This document shows positions 50,385 through 59,286 of a DNA stretch of 64,000 nt, piece by piece. Under the pieces are notes generated by a model. It did no database searches and was not told where the DNA came from. It was given only the letters and a program-made list of their open reading frames with translations. The translations under genes were made by a program, and so were the position numbers. Position 1 is the first letter of the stretch; every line of letters starts with the position of its first letter. The stretch spans positions 1 to 64,000 of the forward strand of contig NZ_CP117768.1 of the NCBI RefSeq assembly GCF_028623165.1, written 5' to 3'. The stretch comes from Nostoc sp. UHCC 0926. Lineage in GTDB: Bacteria; Cyanobacteriota; Cyanobacteriia; Cyanobacteriales; Nostocaceae.

Positions 50385-50411
50385 TTTTCTCGTGGTTGAA
50401 AAATAGTTTTT

Positions 50412-50440
50412 GTAGGGACACGATAATATCGTGTCCCTAC
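50412..50440. terminator. 14-bp perfect hairpin after the petN operon
   Basis: GTAGGGACACGATA and TATCGTGTCCCTAC pair with a single-base loop, and T-runs flank both sides. It is both a plausible terminator and a member of the GTAGGGACACGATA palindromic repeat group common in Nostoc. Confidence 0.7.
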
Positions 50441-50539
50441 ACTGTTTTATCTGGCATTTAAAGGAAATAACTGTTACCTTTGCGATCGCTAGGGGAATCA
50501 TGAGATAGAAGACTTTCAATATTTAAAGTCCTACTGGGA

Positions 50540-53500
50540 ATGGAAAACTCCTCTACTACTCAACCCATAGAACCAAATTCACAACAGCAAGAATCTGATT
50601 CAGATGTGACATTTTCCTTGCGTCAGAATGAGCAACAAAAAGCCTTGTCTGGAGTTATTACCCGCATTCGCGAGTCTCTGGATATAGATGTGATCTTCAA
50701 AATTACAGTCACTGAAGTCCGCCAACTTCTGAAAACTGATCGGGTTGGCGTGTTTCGTTTTTATCCCGATTTGGGATGGGAAGGGGAATTTATCTATGAA
50801 GATGTGGGAGGAGAATGGGGTTCGGCACTAGCAGCCAAACTGCGCGACCACTGCTTTGCTGCGGAGTTTGCTGGACTATATCAGCAAGGTCGGATTAAAG
50901 CAATGGCTGATATATATCAAGCTAGTATCAGTGATTGTCACGTCCAGATGCTAGAAAGATTCCAAGTACGTGCCAATATAGCTGCCCCCTTGATCAAAGG
51001 TAAAGATTTATGGGGATTGCTGTGTATTCATCAGTGTAGTAGTCCTCGGCAATGGGAAGTATCAGAAATTGAGTTTGTGCAACTTATTGCTGAACATCTA
51101 GGAGTTGCTTTGCAGCAAGCAGATTACCTAGAACAAGTAAAACTACAATCGGCACAACTAGCACAAGCAAAAGCTAGAGAAAAAGCAGCCGAATGGCAAA
51201 AAACCATAGCCATAACCATTGAGAAAATTCGTCAATTCCTAGACTTGGAAAGCATTTTCCACACAAGCACCGCAGAACTTAGGCGGTTACTAAATGCTGA
51301 CCGCGTGGGTATTTATCGCTTCAATCCCGATTGGAGTGGTGAATTTGTGTTTGAATCAGTGGCAGAGGGCTGGATCTCCCTGATACATGAGCAATTGCAG
51401 CGGCCGGAATTGAGAGAAAACATCAGCGAATGTAGCACCAAAGATTTAGCTAAACCCCCAGTCGCTGATACCTACTTACAAGATACAGAGGGTGGTAGCT
51501 TCAGCAGTTGTGAAGTATACCGGGTTTGTAATGATATTTACAGTGCAGGCTTTAGCGATTGCTACATTAAAATCTTAGAAATATATCAAGCAAGAGCTTA
51601 TGTGATCATTGCCATTTACCACGGTCAGAAGCTCTGGGGTTTGCTAGCAGTATACCAGAACGCCAAAACCCGTGATTGGCAAAAAGATGAGGTTTACTTG
51701 CTTACCCAAGTTGGCACCCAACTAGGTGTGGCTTTGCAGCAAGCGGAATTTATCCAACAAATGCAGATCCAAGCAGCAGAGATCAGCAAAGCTGCCCAAA
51801 GGCAAAGGGCGTTGGCGAATACAGTAGAAAAAATTCGTCAGTCACTTGAAATTGAAGCCATTTTTAAAACGACTACTCAAGAAGTCCGTCGGCTATTAGA
51901 AGTGGAACGAGTCGCAATTTACCGCTTCTATCCTGACTGGAGTGGCGAATTTGTGGCTGATTCGATTGTTGATGGCTGGATGCCACTGGTTAAGCCGCAG
52001 CCTCTCACAGAAAGCGTTCTAGTGCAGGGAACCAAAGCGGGTAAGTATGCACGGAATGAAATTTTTGTACCAATTTCTCAGGGCGAAAAGCTGTGGGGAT
52101 TGCTAGTAGCTTATCAAAACTCCCAGCCCCGTTATTGGCAAGATGAGGAAATCAACTTATTGGCACAAGTTGGTGTCCAATTGGGGGTAGCATTACAGCA
52201 AGCTGAGTCCTTGAAACAGATGCAGGTGCAGACCCAAAAACTGGCTCAAGCTGCTGCACGAGAACGAAAAGCAGCTGAAAGAGAGAAGGCTTTAGCCGCA
52301 ACCGTGGAGAAAATTCGCCAGTCTCTTGATATTGATACTATCTTTGCCACCAGTACAGAAGAAGTCCGGCGGTTATTGGAAGTTGATCGAGTGACAATCT
52401 ATCGATTCCGCGCTGATTGGAGTGGCGAATTTGTTGCTGAGTCTTTAGCCCCAGGTTGGACACCAGTAAGGGAAATTGTACCTGCGATGTCTACGACGGG
52501 CGTAGCTGCCTCAGGTAATTACCTGCAAGAAACCCAAAGCGGAGATTTTGCTAATAGTAAAACTCTTGTTATTAAGGATATTTACAGCAGCGATGATTCT
52601 ATTCCTTATATTGCCCTGATCGAGTTAATGGAGGCTAGGGCATATATGATTGTGCCAATTTTTCAGGGTGAGAAACTTTGGGGATTACTAGCAGCTTATC
52701 AAAATATCAAACCCCGTGATTGGCAAGAAGATGAGGTAGATTTGCTGATGCAGATTGGTACTCAGTTAGGGGTAGGACTTCAGCAAGCGGAATTACTCGA
52801 ACAAACTCAACGTCAAAAAGAAGAACTCACCCAGGCTTTTAAAGAATTACAGCACACTCAGAGCCAGTTAATTCAAAGTGAAAAAATGGCAGGCTTAGGG
52901 CAGTTAGTTGCTGGTGTATCACATGAAATTAACAACCCGATTAGTTTCATTTACGGCAATATCACTTATGTTACTGAACATGCCGAAAATTTATTTAAAA
53001 TACTGCGCCTCTATCAGAAACAGTATCCTAAGGCAACAGGAGAAATTCAAAAGCAAGCAGCAGCACTGGATTTAGATTTCATTAGTGATGACTTGCCCAA
53101 AACTCTGACTTCAATGAAGATGGGGGCAGAGCGGATCTCTCGATTAGTCTTGTCATTACGAAGTTTTTCTCGACTTGACGAAGTAGGAATGAAGCCTGTT
53201 GACCTACATGAAGGCATCGACAGTACTTTGCTAATTTTACAACATCGACTGCAATCACAGACTAATTCTTTTGCTATTGAGGTAGTTAAGCAATATGGTG
53301 AATTGCCCCTATTAATCTGCTATGCAGCCCAGATAAATCAGGTGTTTATGAATATTCTCAACAATGCGATCGATGCACTAGAAAACTCAGCAACTAGTGG
53401 AAAAATAATTGACAATCCTAAAATTTGGATTCGTACAGAAGTGATAGAAGAGAATACTATTCTGATTTGGATTGCCGACAATGGTTGTGGGATTCCAGAG

Positions 53501-53680
53501 ATGATGCGATCGCGCATTTTTGAGCCTTTCTTTACCACCAAACAACCTGGACAAGGTACTGGTTTGGGGTTATCTATTAGCTACCAAATTATTGTACAAA
53601 AACACGGTGGTAATATCAAGTGTGTTTCTGAACCTGGTAACGGCTGTGAGTTTTGGATAGAAATTCCGATGAAACGGTGA
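50540..53680 (+). CDS. Four-GAF sensor histidine kinase, candidate cyanobacteriochrome (1046 aa)
   Basis: Four GAF domains (about 50-195, 230-400, 430-560, 600-755), each introduced by a helix of the type [22 protein letters not shown], precede a kinase (H-box SHEINNP near 794; N-box [31 protein letters not shown]). GAF1 has [20 protein letters not shown] with Cys133 followed by His, the usual bilin-attachment site of cyanobacteriochromes. GAF2 keeps SDCYIKILE with Cys341. GAF3 lacks that segment and GAF4 has no Cys there. So one or two domains may bind a bilin and sense light; the others are probably structural. Residues ~650-658 come from a dispersed repeat. Confidence 0.9.
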   Translation: MENSSTTQPIEPNSQQQESDSDVTFSLRQNEQQKALSGVITRIRESLDIDVIFKITVTEVRQLLKTDRVGVFRFYPDLGWEGEFIYEDVGGEWGSALAAKLRDHCFAAEFAGLYQQGRIKAMADIYQASISDCHVQMLERFQVRANIAAPLIKGKDLWGLLCIHQCSSPRQWEVSEIEFVQLIAEHLGVALQQADYLEQVKLQSAQLAQAKAREKAAEWQKTIAITIEKIRQFLDLESIFHTSTAELRRLLNADRVGIYRFNPDWSGEFVFESVAEGWISLIHEQLQRPELRENISECSTKDLAKPPVADTYLQDTEGGSFSSCEVYRVCNDIYSAGFSDCYIKILEIYQARAYVIIAIYHGQKLWGLLAVYQNAKTRDWQKDEVYLLTQVGTQLGVALQQAEFIQQMQIQAAEISKAAQRQRALANTVEKIRQSLEIEAIFKTTTQEVRRLLEVERVAIYRFYPDWSGEFVADSIVDGWMPLVKPQPLTESVLVQGTKAGKYARNEIFVPISQGEKLWGLLVAYQNSQPRYWQDEEINLLAQVGVQLGVALQQAESLKQMQVQTQKLAQAAARERKAAEREKALAATVEKIRQSLDIDTIFATSTEEVRRLLEVDRVTIYRFRADWSGEFVAESLAPGWTPVREIVPAMSTTGVAASGNYLQETQSGDFANSKTLVIKDIYSSDDSIPYIALIELMEARAYMIVPIFQGEKLWGLLAAYQNIKPRDWQEDEVDLLMQIGTQLGVGLQQAELLEQTQRQKEELTQAFKELQHTQSQLIQSEKMAGLGQLVAGVSHEINNPISFIYGNITYVTEHAENLFKILRLYQKQYPKATGEIQKQAAALDLDFISDDLPKTLTSMKMGAERISRLVLSLRSFSRLDEVGMKPVDLHEGIDSTLLILQHRLQSQTNSFAIEVVKQYGELPLLICYAAQINQVFMNILNNAIDALENSATSGKIIDNPKIWIRTEVIEENTILIWIADNGCGIPEMMRSRIFEPFFTTKQPGQGTGLGLSISYQIIVQKHGGNIKCVSEPGNGCEFWIEIPMKR
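52484..52510. repeat. Dispersed repeat, in-frame coding copy
   Basis: It is the exact reverse complement of 49999-50025. It is read as MSTTGVAA inside GAF4. Confidence 0.8.
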
Positions 53681-54018
53681 GTTAGCTAGAAGAACTCCAA
53701 GCCCAACACAGCACTGTCAGACGACGAGAATTTTTTTATATTTTGCTCTAAGGTAGAAATATTTATTAGCACTTTTACACCTATGCTACAATCAGCCCCT
53801 GCTTCGAGAACAGCTACTCTGTAGGAAAGCTTACAGAAAAAGTGAATACTACTTGTTGTTGGGCTTTCACGAAAGGTCTGAAAAGTTTGATCCTATTAAT
53901 ATACATAATTATAGACTTATATAGTGCGTAAGTCTTACCTAAGAATGAGGGAAATTCCGCAGAGTCTTTATAAAGTGATACCTGTACATTTATTTAATTT
54001 TGTTACGGAAATTACACC
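53681..54018. other. Intergenic
   Basis: No gene is supported in these 338 bp. The promoter of the 251-aa gene is presumably here. Confidence 0.4.
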
Positions 54019-54774
54019 ATGAGTTCTCAACAAAAATCCAATAGTAAACAAGGGGAGACTGCTGCCAAGAAAGAAAGCACAGCAGCTAAAAAAGCTGATA
54101 AAGCTGATAACTTGGATTTAGATTCACTTGTTTCTGCACTAGAAGGAGACTTGACTGCTCTTGATAGCGAAACTGCTACTGGTTTAATTGAGAAGTGGTA
54201 TACTTATTTACACAAAGCTAAAGAGCCAGAAATCAAAGAAATTGCCGATAACCTCAAGCAACTCAAGCAACTGGTGAAAAGTGGTAAGGCCACAGGTCAT
54301 GAAATTGGTGAAGTGCTAACTGAAATTGGTGAGCAAACAGGTAATGTTACTTCTGATACTGATAAGGAACTAAAAACTCCGTTACAGAAGTTGGGTAAGC
54401 AACTTCGCAATATAGGTGTTTCACTAGGTAAAGCGGAAGACCGTGAGCAGATTGAACACATAGAATCAGTAATAGAAACGCTTGAAGCAGACTTGACTAA
54501 AATTGAACCTGAGGCGGCGCAAGGTGCGATTGATACGTGGTACACCTTATTGCATAAGTCTGAAAATGAGAATCTCCAAGAAGTTGCTAATGGACTTAAA
54601 GAACTTAAGCAACTCTTGAAGCGCAAAACCGCCAAAGGTGCTGACTTTGCCGAGGTGCTGACGAAACTGGGCGAACAAACTCAACAAGCTGCAACTGAAG
54701 CCCCAAGGGGATTTAAGGGGCCAATTCAAAGATTGGGTAAGCTTTTAAGTAAAGCTGGCAAGTCATTGGATTAA
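54019..54774 (+). CDS. Hypothetical protein with two tandem ~105-aa helical repeats (251 aa)
   Basis: After a Lys/Ala/Ser-rich disordered N-terminus (1-30), two related halves follow (about 32-145 and 146-251). Each has an acidic LEGDLTAL/LEADLTKI start, an IEKWYTYLHK/IDTWYTLLHK core, a LKQLKQLVK/LKELKQLLK helix, an EVLTEIGEQT/EVLTKLGEQT helix and a LGKQLRNIG/LGKLLSKAG end. It is cytoplasmic, helical and charged. Function unknown. Confidence 0.8.
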   Translation: MSSQQKSNSKQGETAAKKESTAAKKADKADNLDLDSLVSALEGDLTALDSETATGLIEKWYTYLHKAKEPEIKEIADNLKQLKQLVKSGKATGHEIGEVLTEIGEQTGNVTSDTDKELKTPLQKLGKQLRNIGVSLGKAEDREQIEHIESVIETLEADLTKIEPEAAQGAIDTWYTLLHKSENENLQEVANGLKELKQLLKRKTAKGADFAEVLTKLGEQTQQAATEAPRGFKGPIQRLGKLLSKAGKSLD

Positions 54775-54919
54775 TTTTAAAGTCTGTTTAATTACCGATA
54801 ATAAAAGCACCTCATTTCACTTTGGCTAAGGCTAATGTGGAGTGGGGTATTTTGTATAATTACATCACTACGTTTTTGCGTCTTACAACTGGTTTATCTC
54901 AGTTACTAAATTATTTATT

Positions 54920-55136
54920 AACGAACCACAAAGACACTAAGACACAAAGGAAGAAGAGGCGATTGCATGGTGGAGATTTTGCAGGCGATCGCTCTTTTAA
55001 CGAACCACAGAGGCGCAGAGGACACAGAGTCAGAAAAGAGCGATCACACTGTGGAGATTTTGCAGGCGATCGCTTTTTTTAACGAACCACAGAGGCGCAG
55101 AGAACACAGAGGAAGAAGAGAGCGATCGCTTTTTTA
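54920..55136. repeat. Three tandem ~80-bp HIP1-containing repeats
   Basis: Copies begin at 54920, 54999 and 55081 with AACGAACCACA, followed by AGGCGCAGAG, and end near GCGATCGCTTTTTT. Two partial copies of the same family follow at about 55230-55335. A further copy in opposite orientation lies at 57520-57557. Confidence 0.85.
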
Positions 55137-55348
55137 TAGCAGTTGCCAGGTAGCTTAGGACATCAGCTAATCAGAAAACACTGACACCAAGAGACTTTCA
55201 AGCCTGTTCCCTATTCCCTGTTCCCTGCTATCTCTCACGCAAAGGCGCAGAGGAGGAACAGAGCGATCGCATTATGGCGGGTGAGTAGCGATCGCTTTTT
55301 TATCTCACGCAAAGGCTCAAAGGAAGAAGAGAACGCTTTTCATTCAAT

Positions 55349-55416
55349 ACGTACTGTGAGTACGTTTACTTATGGTGTATTCCCTCATAAAATCGCAAGA
55401 CGAACTAAGTGTTCGT
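55349..55416 (+). promoter_or_regulatory. Promoter with two C-box-like operators, upstream of the HTH-PvuII gene
   Basis: A 17-bp perfect dyad ACGTACTGTGAGTACGT (55349-55365) abuts a -35-like TTTACT (55365-55370), a 17-bp spacer and a -10 TAAAAT (55388-55393). A second dyad, ACGAACTAAGTGTTCGT (55400-55416), lies where transcription would start. C proteins of PvuII-type systems bind ACT-N3-AGT boxes. The first dyad has exactly that spacing and sits at an activator position; the second is placed for repression. Binding is inferred, not shown. Confidence 0.65.
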
Positions 55417-55436
55417 TTTTTAGAGTGGAGTACTTA

Positions 55437-56246
55437 ATGGATTACGAAGCAGTTCGACGACGCTTTGGTAGTAGAGTGCGTCATCTTCGAGAGGAGAAAG
55501 GTATTACACAAGAACGTTTAGCTGAATTGATAGGGAAAACTATAGAACACGTTAGCTTATTGGAGCGAGGTGAACGCTCTCCATCATTTGAAGTAATTTT
55601 AGAGACTGCTAATGCACTCAATATTTCAGTTTCTTATCTAATGAATATTGAGCAGACAAATGATAATACTGATACTATAAATACTCTGCTCGTTGCTCCA
55701 GTTTCTCCTACTCTAGTTAAGCCTGTCGAAGAGCCTATTACCACAAAAAATAAGCGTAGTTCTGATATTGAGCGGTTACAATTGGCATTTAATGGTATTC
55801 GAGAAATGCAAAAACTAGCAGATGAATATGGCATTAATGATATTTTGCAGGACAATGGTGGAAAAGTTCTACAGGTACTCATTTTATTAGGTTTACGTAT
55901 ATCTCCAGGTAGAGAAGGAAACGATGCTATTGATGCAGATGATAATGAATATGAATTAAAAACAATAAATCGCGCACTTAATAAAAATGCTGGTGTAACT
56001 ACACACCATCATCTCAATAGAGATATTCTTTGTAAGTATCGATCCGTCAAAGCATGGTATATAGCAGTGTATGAAGGTATAGAATTGATCGAAATTTATA
56101 AAGTCCCTTCTTCTATTCTCGAAGAAAAATTTCAACAATGGGAGATTAAGCTACAAACACAGGAATCTATAAATAATCCCAAGATACCAATGAAATTGGT
56201 TAAAAAAGGTGAAATTGTTTACACTAAACAAATAAACACACATTAG
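55437..56246 (+). CDS. HTH (C-protein-like) fused to PvuII-type restriction endonuclease (269 aa)
   Basis: Residues 1-75 are an XRE-type helix-turn-helix (FGSRVRHLREEKGITQERLA, then HVSLLERGERSPS), like restriction controller proteins. After a linker, residues about 115-260 match R.PvuII closely as I recall it: YGINDILQDNGGKVLQVL, LGLRISPGREGNDAID, EYELKTIN (metal residues Asp, Glu and Lys), VTTHHHLN (recognition His pair) and NNPKIPMK. The expected target is CAGCTG. The ATG at 55437 has GGAG six bases upstream; an open frame 52 codons longer is noncoding leader. In the classical system C and R are separate overlapping genes; here they are one protein. Confidence 0.9.
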   Translation: MDYEAVRRRFGSRVRHLREEKGITQERLAELIGKTIEHVSLLERGERSPSFEVILETANALNISVSYLMNIEQTNDNTDTINTLLVAPVSPTLVKPVEEPITTKNKRSSDIERLQLAFNGIREMQKLADEYGINDILQDNGGKVLQVLILLGLRISPGREGNDAIDADDNEYELKTINRALNKNAGVTTHHHLNRDILCKYRSVKAWYIAVYEGIELIEIYKVPSSILEEKFQQWEIKLQTQESINNPKIPMKLVKKGEIVYTKQINTH

Positions 56247-56282
56247 CAAAATTATATACTTATTGAGATTCAATTCAGAATT

Positions 56283-57278
56283 CTATATTTCTAACTTAAG
56301 TTGACCATAACTTGCGATTTTGATACTTTCTTCCATATTCATCAGATTTTTAAATATTTCTAAAGATTGATGCAAACTTAGATTTACATCCATAAATCTA
56401 AAAGCAGAAGCAGCTAAGTAAGACTTGTTTTGCTCAAAAGATATCCAATGTCTCTGCGATACTTCCGCCGCTGCACCAGTAGTATTAGAGCCAGCAAATA
56501 TATCAAGTACTATATCTGCTGGTTCTGTAAGAAAGTTAATAAAAAATGTAGGTAATTTTTGCGGAAAACGTGCTGGATGTGGAGAAATTTCCGCTGCTTT
56601 ACAAAGTTGCATATACCTAGAATTGCTTTCGGTATTAGCAATTTGCAACAAATTGGAAGGAATTGCTCCTCCATTATCATTAGCAAAAGCAGAGCCAATA
56701 TCATGTCCTGAAGGACGTGTTTTAGGTTTGTAATATTTTTCAGGATTGGCCTGCAGCTTTTTCATTCTTTCAGAATAAGGAACAAGAACCTTACTCACGT
56801 CAGCTTTAGGATTATCAGTTTTTGATAACCACCAGATAGTGTTGACTGAATCTTTCGCCCTAATTTTGCGTTTATTCACCCATTCAATAGGTGAAGGGAG
56901 TTTAGATGGGTTATACCAAAAGAACTCCTCAGCTAAACGAAAATTTAGTTCATCACATAGTCTAATTAAAATACGATAATTATGAAGTGATCGCACAGGA
57001 CGCTTAGTTTGATATGCTCCCCCAAGATCAATTACAAAACTTCCATCGGACTTTAGTACACGATAAACTTTTTTACAGAAAGCAAAAAGCCAATCTACAT
57101 ATGCTTCTTGATCAACATTACCGTAAATTTTTTCACGTTGTAGTGCAAAGGGAGGAGAAGTAATCACTAGATTAATAGAATCTGATTCAACTTTATCTAG
57201 TAATTCAAGCGAATCTCCAAGATATGCATAGCCATAGTCTGTAGTGTACAAAGGTGTTCCAAATACAATAGATACCAT
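56283..57278 (-). CDS. PvuII-type DNA N4-cytosine methyltransferase
   Basis: 331 aa, beta-class: the catalytic motif IV (ITSPPFALQREKIYGNV, near residue 39) precedes the SAM-binding motif I (DIFAGSNTTG, near 258). Long stretches match M.PvuII as I remember it (NPSKLPSPIEWVNKRKIR, KTRPSGHDIG, HPARFPQKLP). It would methylate CAGCTG and protect host DNA from the facing endonuclease. The gene ends 36 bp from the end of the HTH-endonuclease gene in a tail-to-tail layout, unlike the divergent M and C genes of the plasmid PvuII system. Confidence 0.93.
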   Translation of the reverse strand: MVSIVFGTPLYTTDYGYAYLGDSLELLDKVESDSINLVITSPPFALQREKIYGNVDQEAYVDWLFAFCKKVYRVLKSDGSFVIDLGGAYQTKRPVRSLHNYRILIRLCDELNFRLAEEFFWYNPSKLPSPIEWVNKRKIRAKDSVNTIWWLSKTDNPKADVSKVLVPYSERMKKLQANPEKYYKPKTRPSGHDIGSAFANDNGGAIPSNLLQIANTESNSRYMQLCKAAEISPHPARFPQKLPTFFINFLTEPADIVLDIFAGSNTTGAAAEVSQRHWISFEQNKSYLAASAFRFMDVNLSLHQSLEIFKNLMNMEESIKIASYGQLKLEI

Positions 57279-57519
57279 TCTTAGCTAACTAATATATATT
57301 TTTATTAACTATTTGTAATTATAATATGGCAATCCAAATTTAGACGTGAAAAAATACGGAGACTAAAAGTAAGTATTTATAAGCTTTTCAACCATTTTCT
57401 TTTTCATGAATCATTTAGTACTCCCATATACTACTAATTAAAAAAGTGTACTACTTTTTTGTTGAATTAAAAAAACTTGCCCTGAGAATATCACACCCCC
57501 AAGACAAGCTAACTCTCTA

Positions 57520-57557
57520 AATTCTTTACTCTGCGCTCTCTGCGCCTTCGCGGTTTG
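57520..57557. repeat. Inverted copy of the AACGAACC repeat family
   Basis: The stretch CTCTGCGCTCTCTGCGCCTT then CGCGGTTTGTTAA is the reverse complement form of the repeats at 54920-55136. The restriction-modification pair thus lies between opposite copies. Confidence 0.65.
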
Positions 57558-58964
57558 TTAAAGTTGCTTCACTTCAGAAACCAACTTCGCCACCATATCT
57601 TTCGCGCTACCAAAAAGCATCGTAGTTTTATCCTTGTAGAACAACTCATTTTCTACACCGGCAAAACCTGTACTCATCCCCCGCTTAATCACAATTGTCT
57701 GCTTCGCCCGATCTACTTCCAAAATCGGCATACCATAAATCGGGCTATTTGTATCACTCCGCGCCGCCGGATTTACCACATCATTTGCCCCAATAACTAA
57801 AGCTACATCCGCTTGCTCAAACTGGGGATTAATATCTTCCATGTCGTACAACTGCGTATAAGGCACATTTGCCTCCGCCAGTAATACATTCATATGCCCC
57901 GGCATTCTCCCAGCAACGGGGTGAATGGCATACTTGACATCAACGCCCATTTTTTCTAGCTGATCTGACAATTCCCGGACGCTGTGTTGCGCTTGGGCTA
58001 CTGCCATCCCATAACCAGGCACAATTACCACAGAACGGGCATAACCCAACATCATCGCCCCTTCTTCAGGATCGATACTACGGACGCTTTGATCAGTTGC
58101 ACCACCACTAGCAGCACCACCACCAGAAGTAGATCCTGTCCCAAAAGCGCTGAACAGCACACTAAATAAGGAGCGGTTCATTGCCTTACACATAATCTCG
58201 GTGAGGATTAACCCAGATGCTCCCACCAAAGCCCCAGCGATGATTAACATATTGTTCATCACCACGAACCCAGCCGCCGCCGCCGCCACACCTGACAACG
58301 AGTTCAACAGCGAGATTACCACCGGCATATCGCCGCCACCAATGGGGATGACGAACATCACGCCCAGCACCAATGAAACGCCAACCACTCCCAAGAATAT
58401 GGGTAAGCTATCTGGTGTAATGATTAAATAGACACTGCCCACTACATAAGCAGCCAGAAGCAAGAGATTAAATGGTTGCTGGAAAGGAAATGTAATCGGG
58501 GAACCGCTGATTAAACCTTGCAATTTGGCAAAGGCTAGAAAACTACCTGTGAAGGTAATACCACCGATTAACACGTCCAAAAGTATGGAAATGTTGACAT
58601 CTAAGGGTATCGGCTGAGAACTATCTAACAACCGCCAGAATTCGGCAACGGCTACTAAAGCCGAAGCCGCACCGCCCAAGCCGTTGAGTAAACCCACCAT
58701 TTGGGGCATTTCGGTCATTTGGACTTTGTAGGCAACGATCGCCCCAATTCCCGATCCAATCGCCAAGCCCAACAATATCATCTCGTAGTTCAACACATGC
58801 TGATCCAGCATTGTTGCTGCGATCGCCAGCAGCATCCCCACAGACGCAACGAGATTACCGTTCCTCGCTGTAGCAGGTGATCCCAGCTTTTTCAAGCCTA
58901 GAATGAATAACGATGCAGCGACTAAGTACGTCAGCTGAATGCCAGTTGGTAAAAAGTCGCTCAC
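57558..58964 (-). CDS. pntB: NAD(P) transhydrogenase subunit beta
   Basis: 468 aa. With the alpha subunits it uses the proton gradient to reduce NADP+ with NADH across the membrane. About nine hydrophobic helices occupy the first 260 residues. The C-terminal NADP-binding domain has VPGYGMAVAQAQHSVREL, HPVAGRMPGHMNVLLAEA and IGANDVVNPAA. The GTG start overlaps the TGA of the preceding gene by four bases (GTGA), showing tight coupling. Confidence 0.95.
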   Translation of the reverse strand: MSDFLPTGIQLTYLVAASLFILGLKKLGSPATARNGNLVASVGMLLAIAATMLDQHVLNYEMILLGLAIGSGIGAIVAYKVQMTEMPQMVGLLNGLGGAASALVAVAEFWRLLDSSQPIPLDVNISILLDVLIGGITFTGSFLAFAKLQGLISGSPITFPFQQPFNLLLLAAYVVGSVYLIITPDSLPIFLGVVGVSLVLGVMFVIPIGGGDMPVVISLLNSLSGVAAAAAGFVVMNNMLIIAGALVGASGLILTEIMCKAMNRSLFSVLFSAFGTGSTSGGGAASGGATDQSVRSIDPEEGAMMLGYARSVVIVPGYGMAVAQAQHSVRELSDQLEKMGVDVKYAIHPVAGRMPGHMNVLLAEANVPYTQLYDMEDINPQFEQADVALVIGANDVVNPAARSDTNSPIYGMPILEVDRAKQTIVIKRGMSTGFAGVENELFYKDKTTMLFGSAKDMVAKLVSEVKQL

Positions 58965-59254
58965 GCCTTAATCTCCTTCTTCTTGAACATTTGCAGCATT
59001 CTATCTGTGACAAGGAAGCCACCTATAACGTTAACAGTTGCCAATACCACAGCAATCAAACCGAGAATCACTGAGACACTTGTTTCTCTAGCACCTGAAG
59101 CTACTATTGCCCCAAGTACCGAAATGCCAGAAATCGCGTTTGAGCCTGACATTAAGGGCGTGTGTAGAGTCGGTGGTATTTTGTTGATGACTTCAAAGCC
59201 GATAAAAGATGCCAAAACAAATACAAACAAAGCAGCAAGTAATGCCTCTGTCAT
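58961..59254 (-). CDS. pntAb: NAD(P) transhydrogenase subunit alpha part 2
   Basis: 97-aa membrane part of the split alpha subunit, with three hydrophobic helices (ALLAALFVFVLASFIGFEVI first) and the TPLMSGSNAISG signature. AAGGAG lies nine bases before the ATG. It sits between pntAa (33 bp upstream) and pntB (4-bp overlap). Confidence 0.95.
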   Translation of the reverse strand: MTEALLAALFVFVLASFIGFEVINKIPPTLHTPLMSGSNAISGISVLGAIVASGARETSVSVILGLIAVVLATVNVIGGFLVTDRMLQMFKKKEIKA

Positions 59255-59286
59255 GAAATCAAAACTCCTTATGGTATATTTGGCTA

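Noticed and set aside
55281..55436. N-terminal 52-codon extension of the HTH-PvuII protein
   Set aside because: It would include the promoter and operator-like dyads, and the ATG at 55437 has its own GGAG site.
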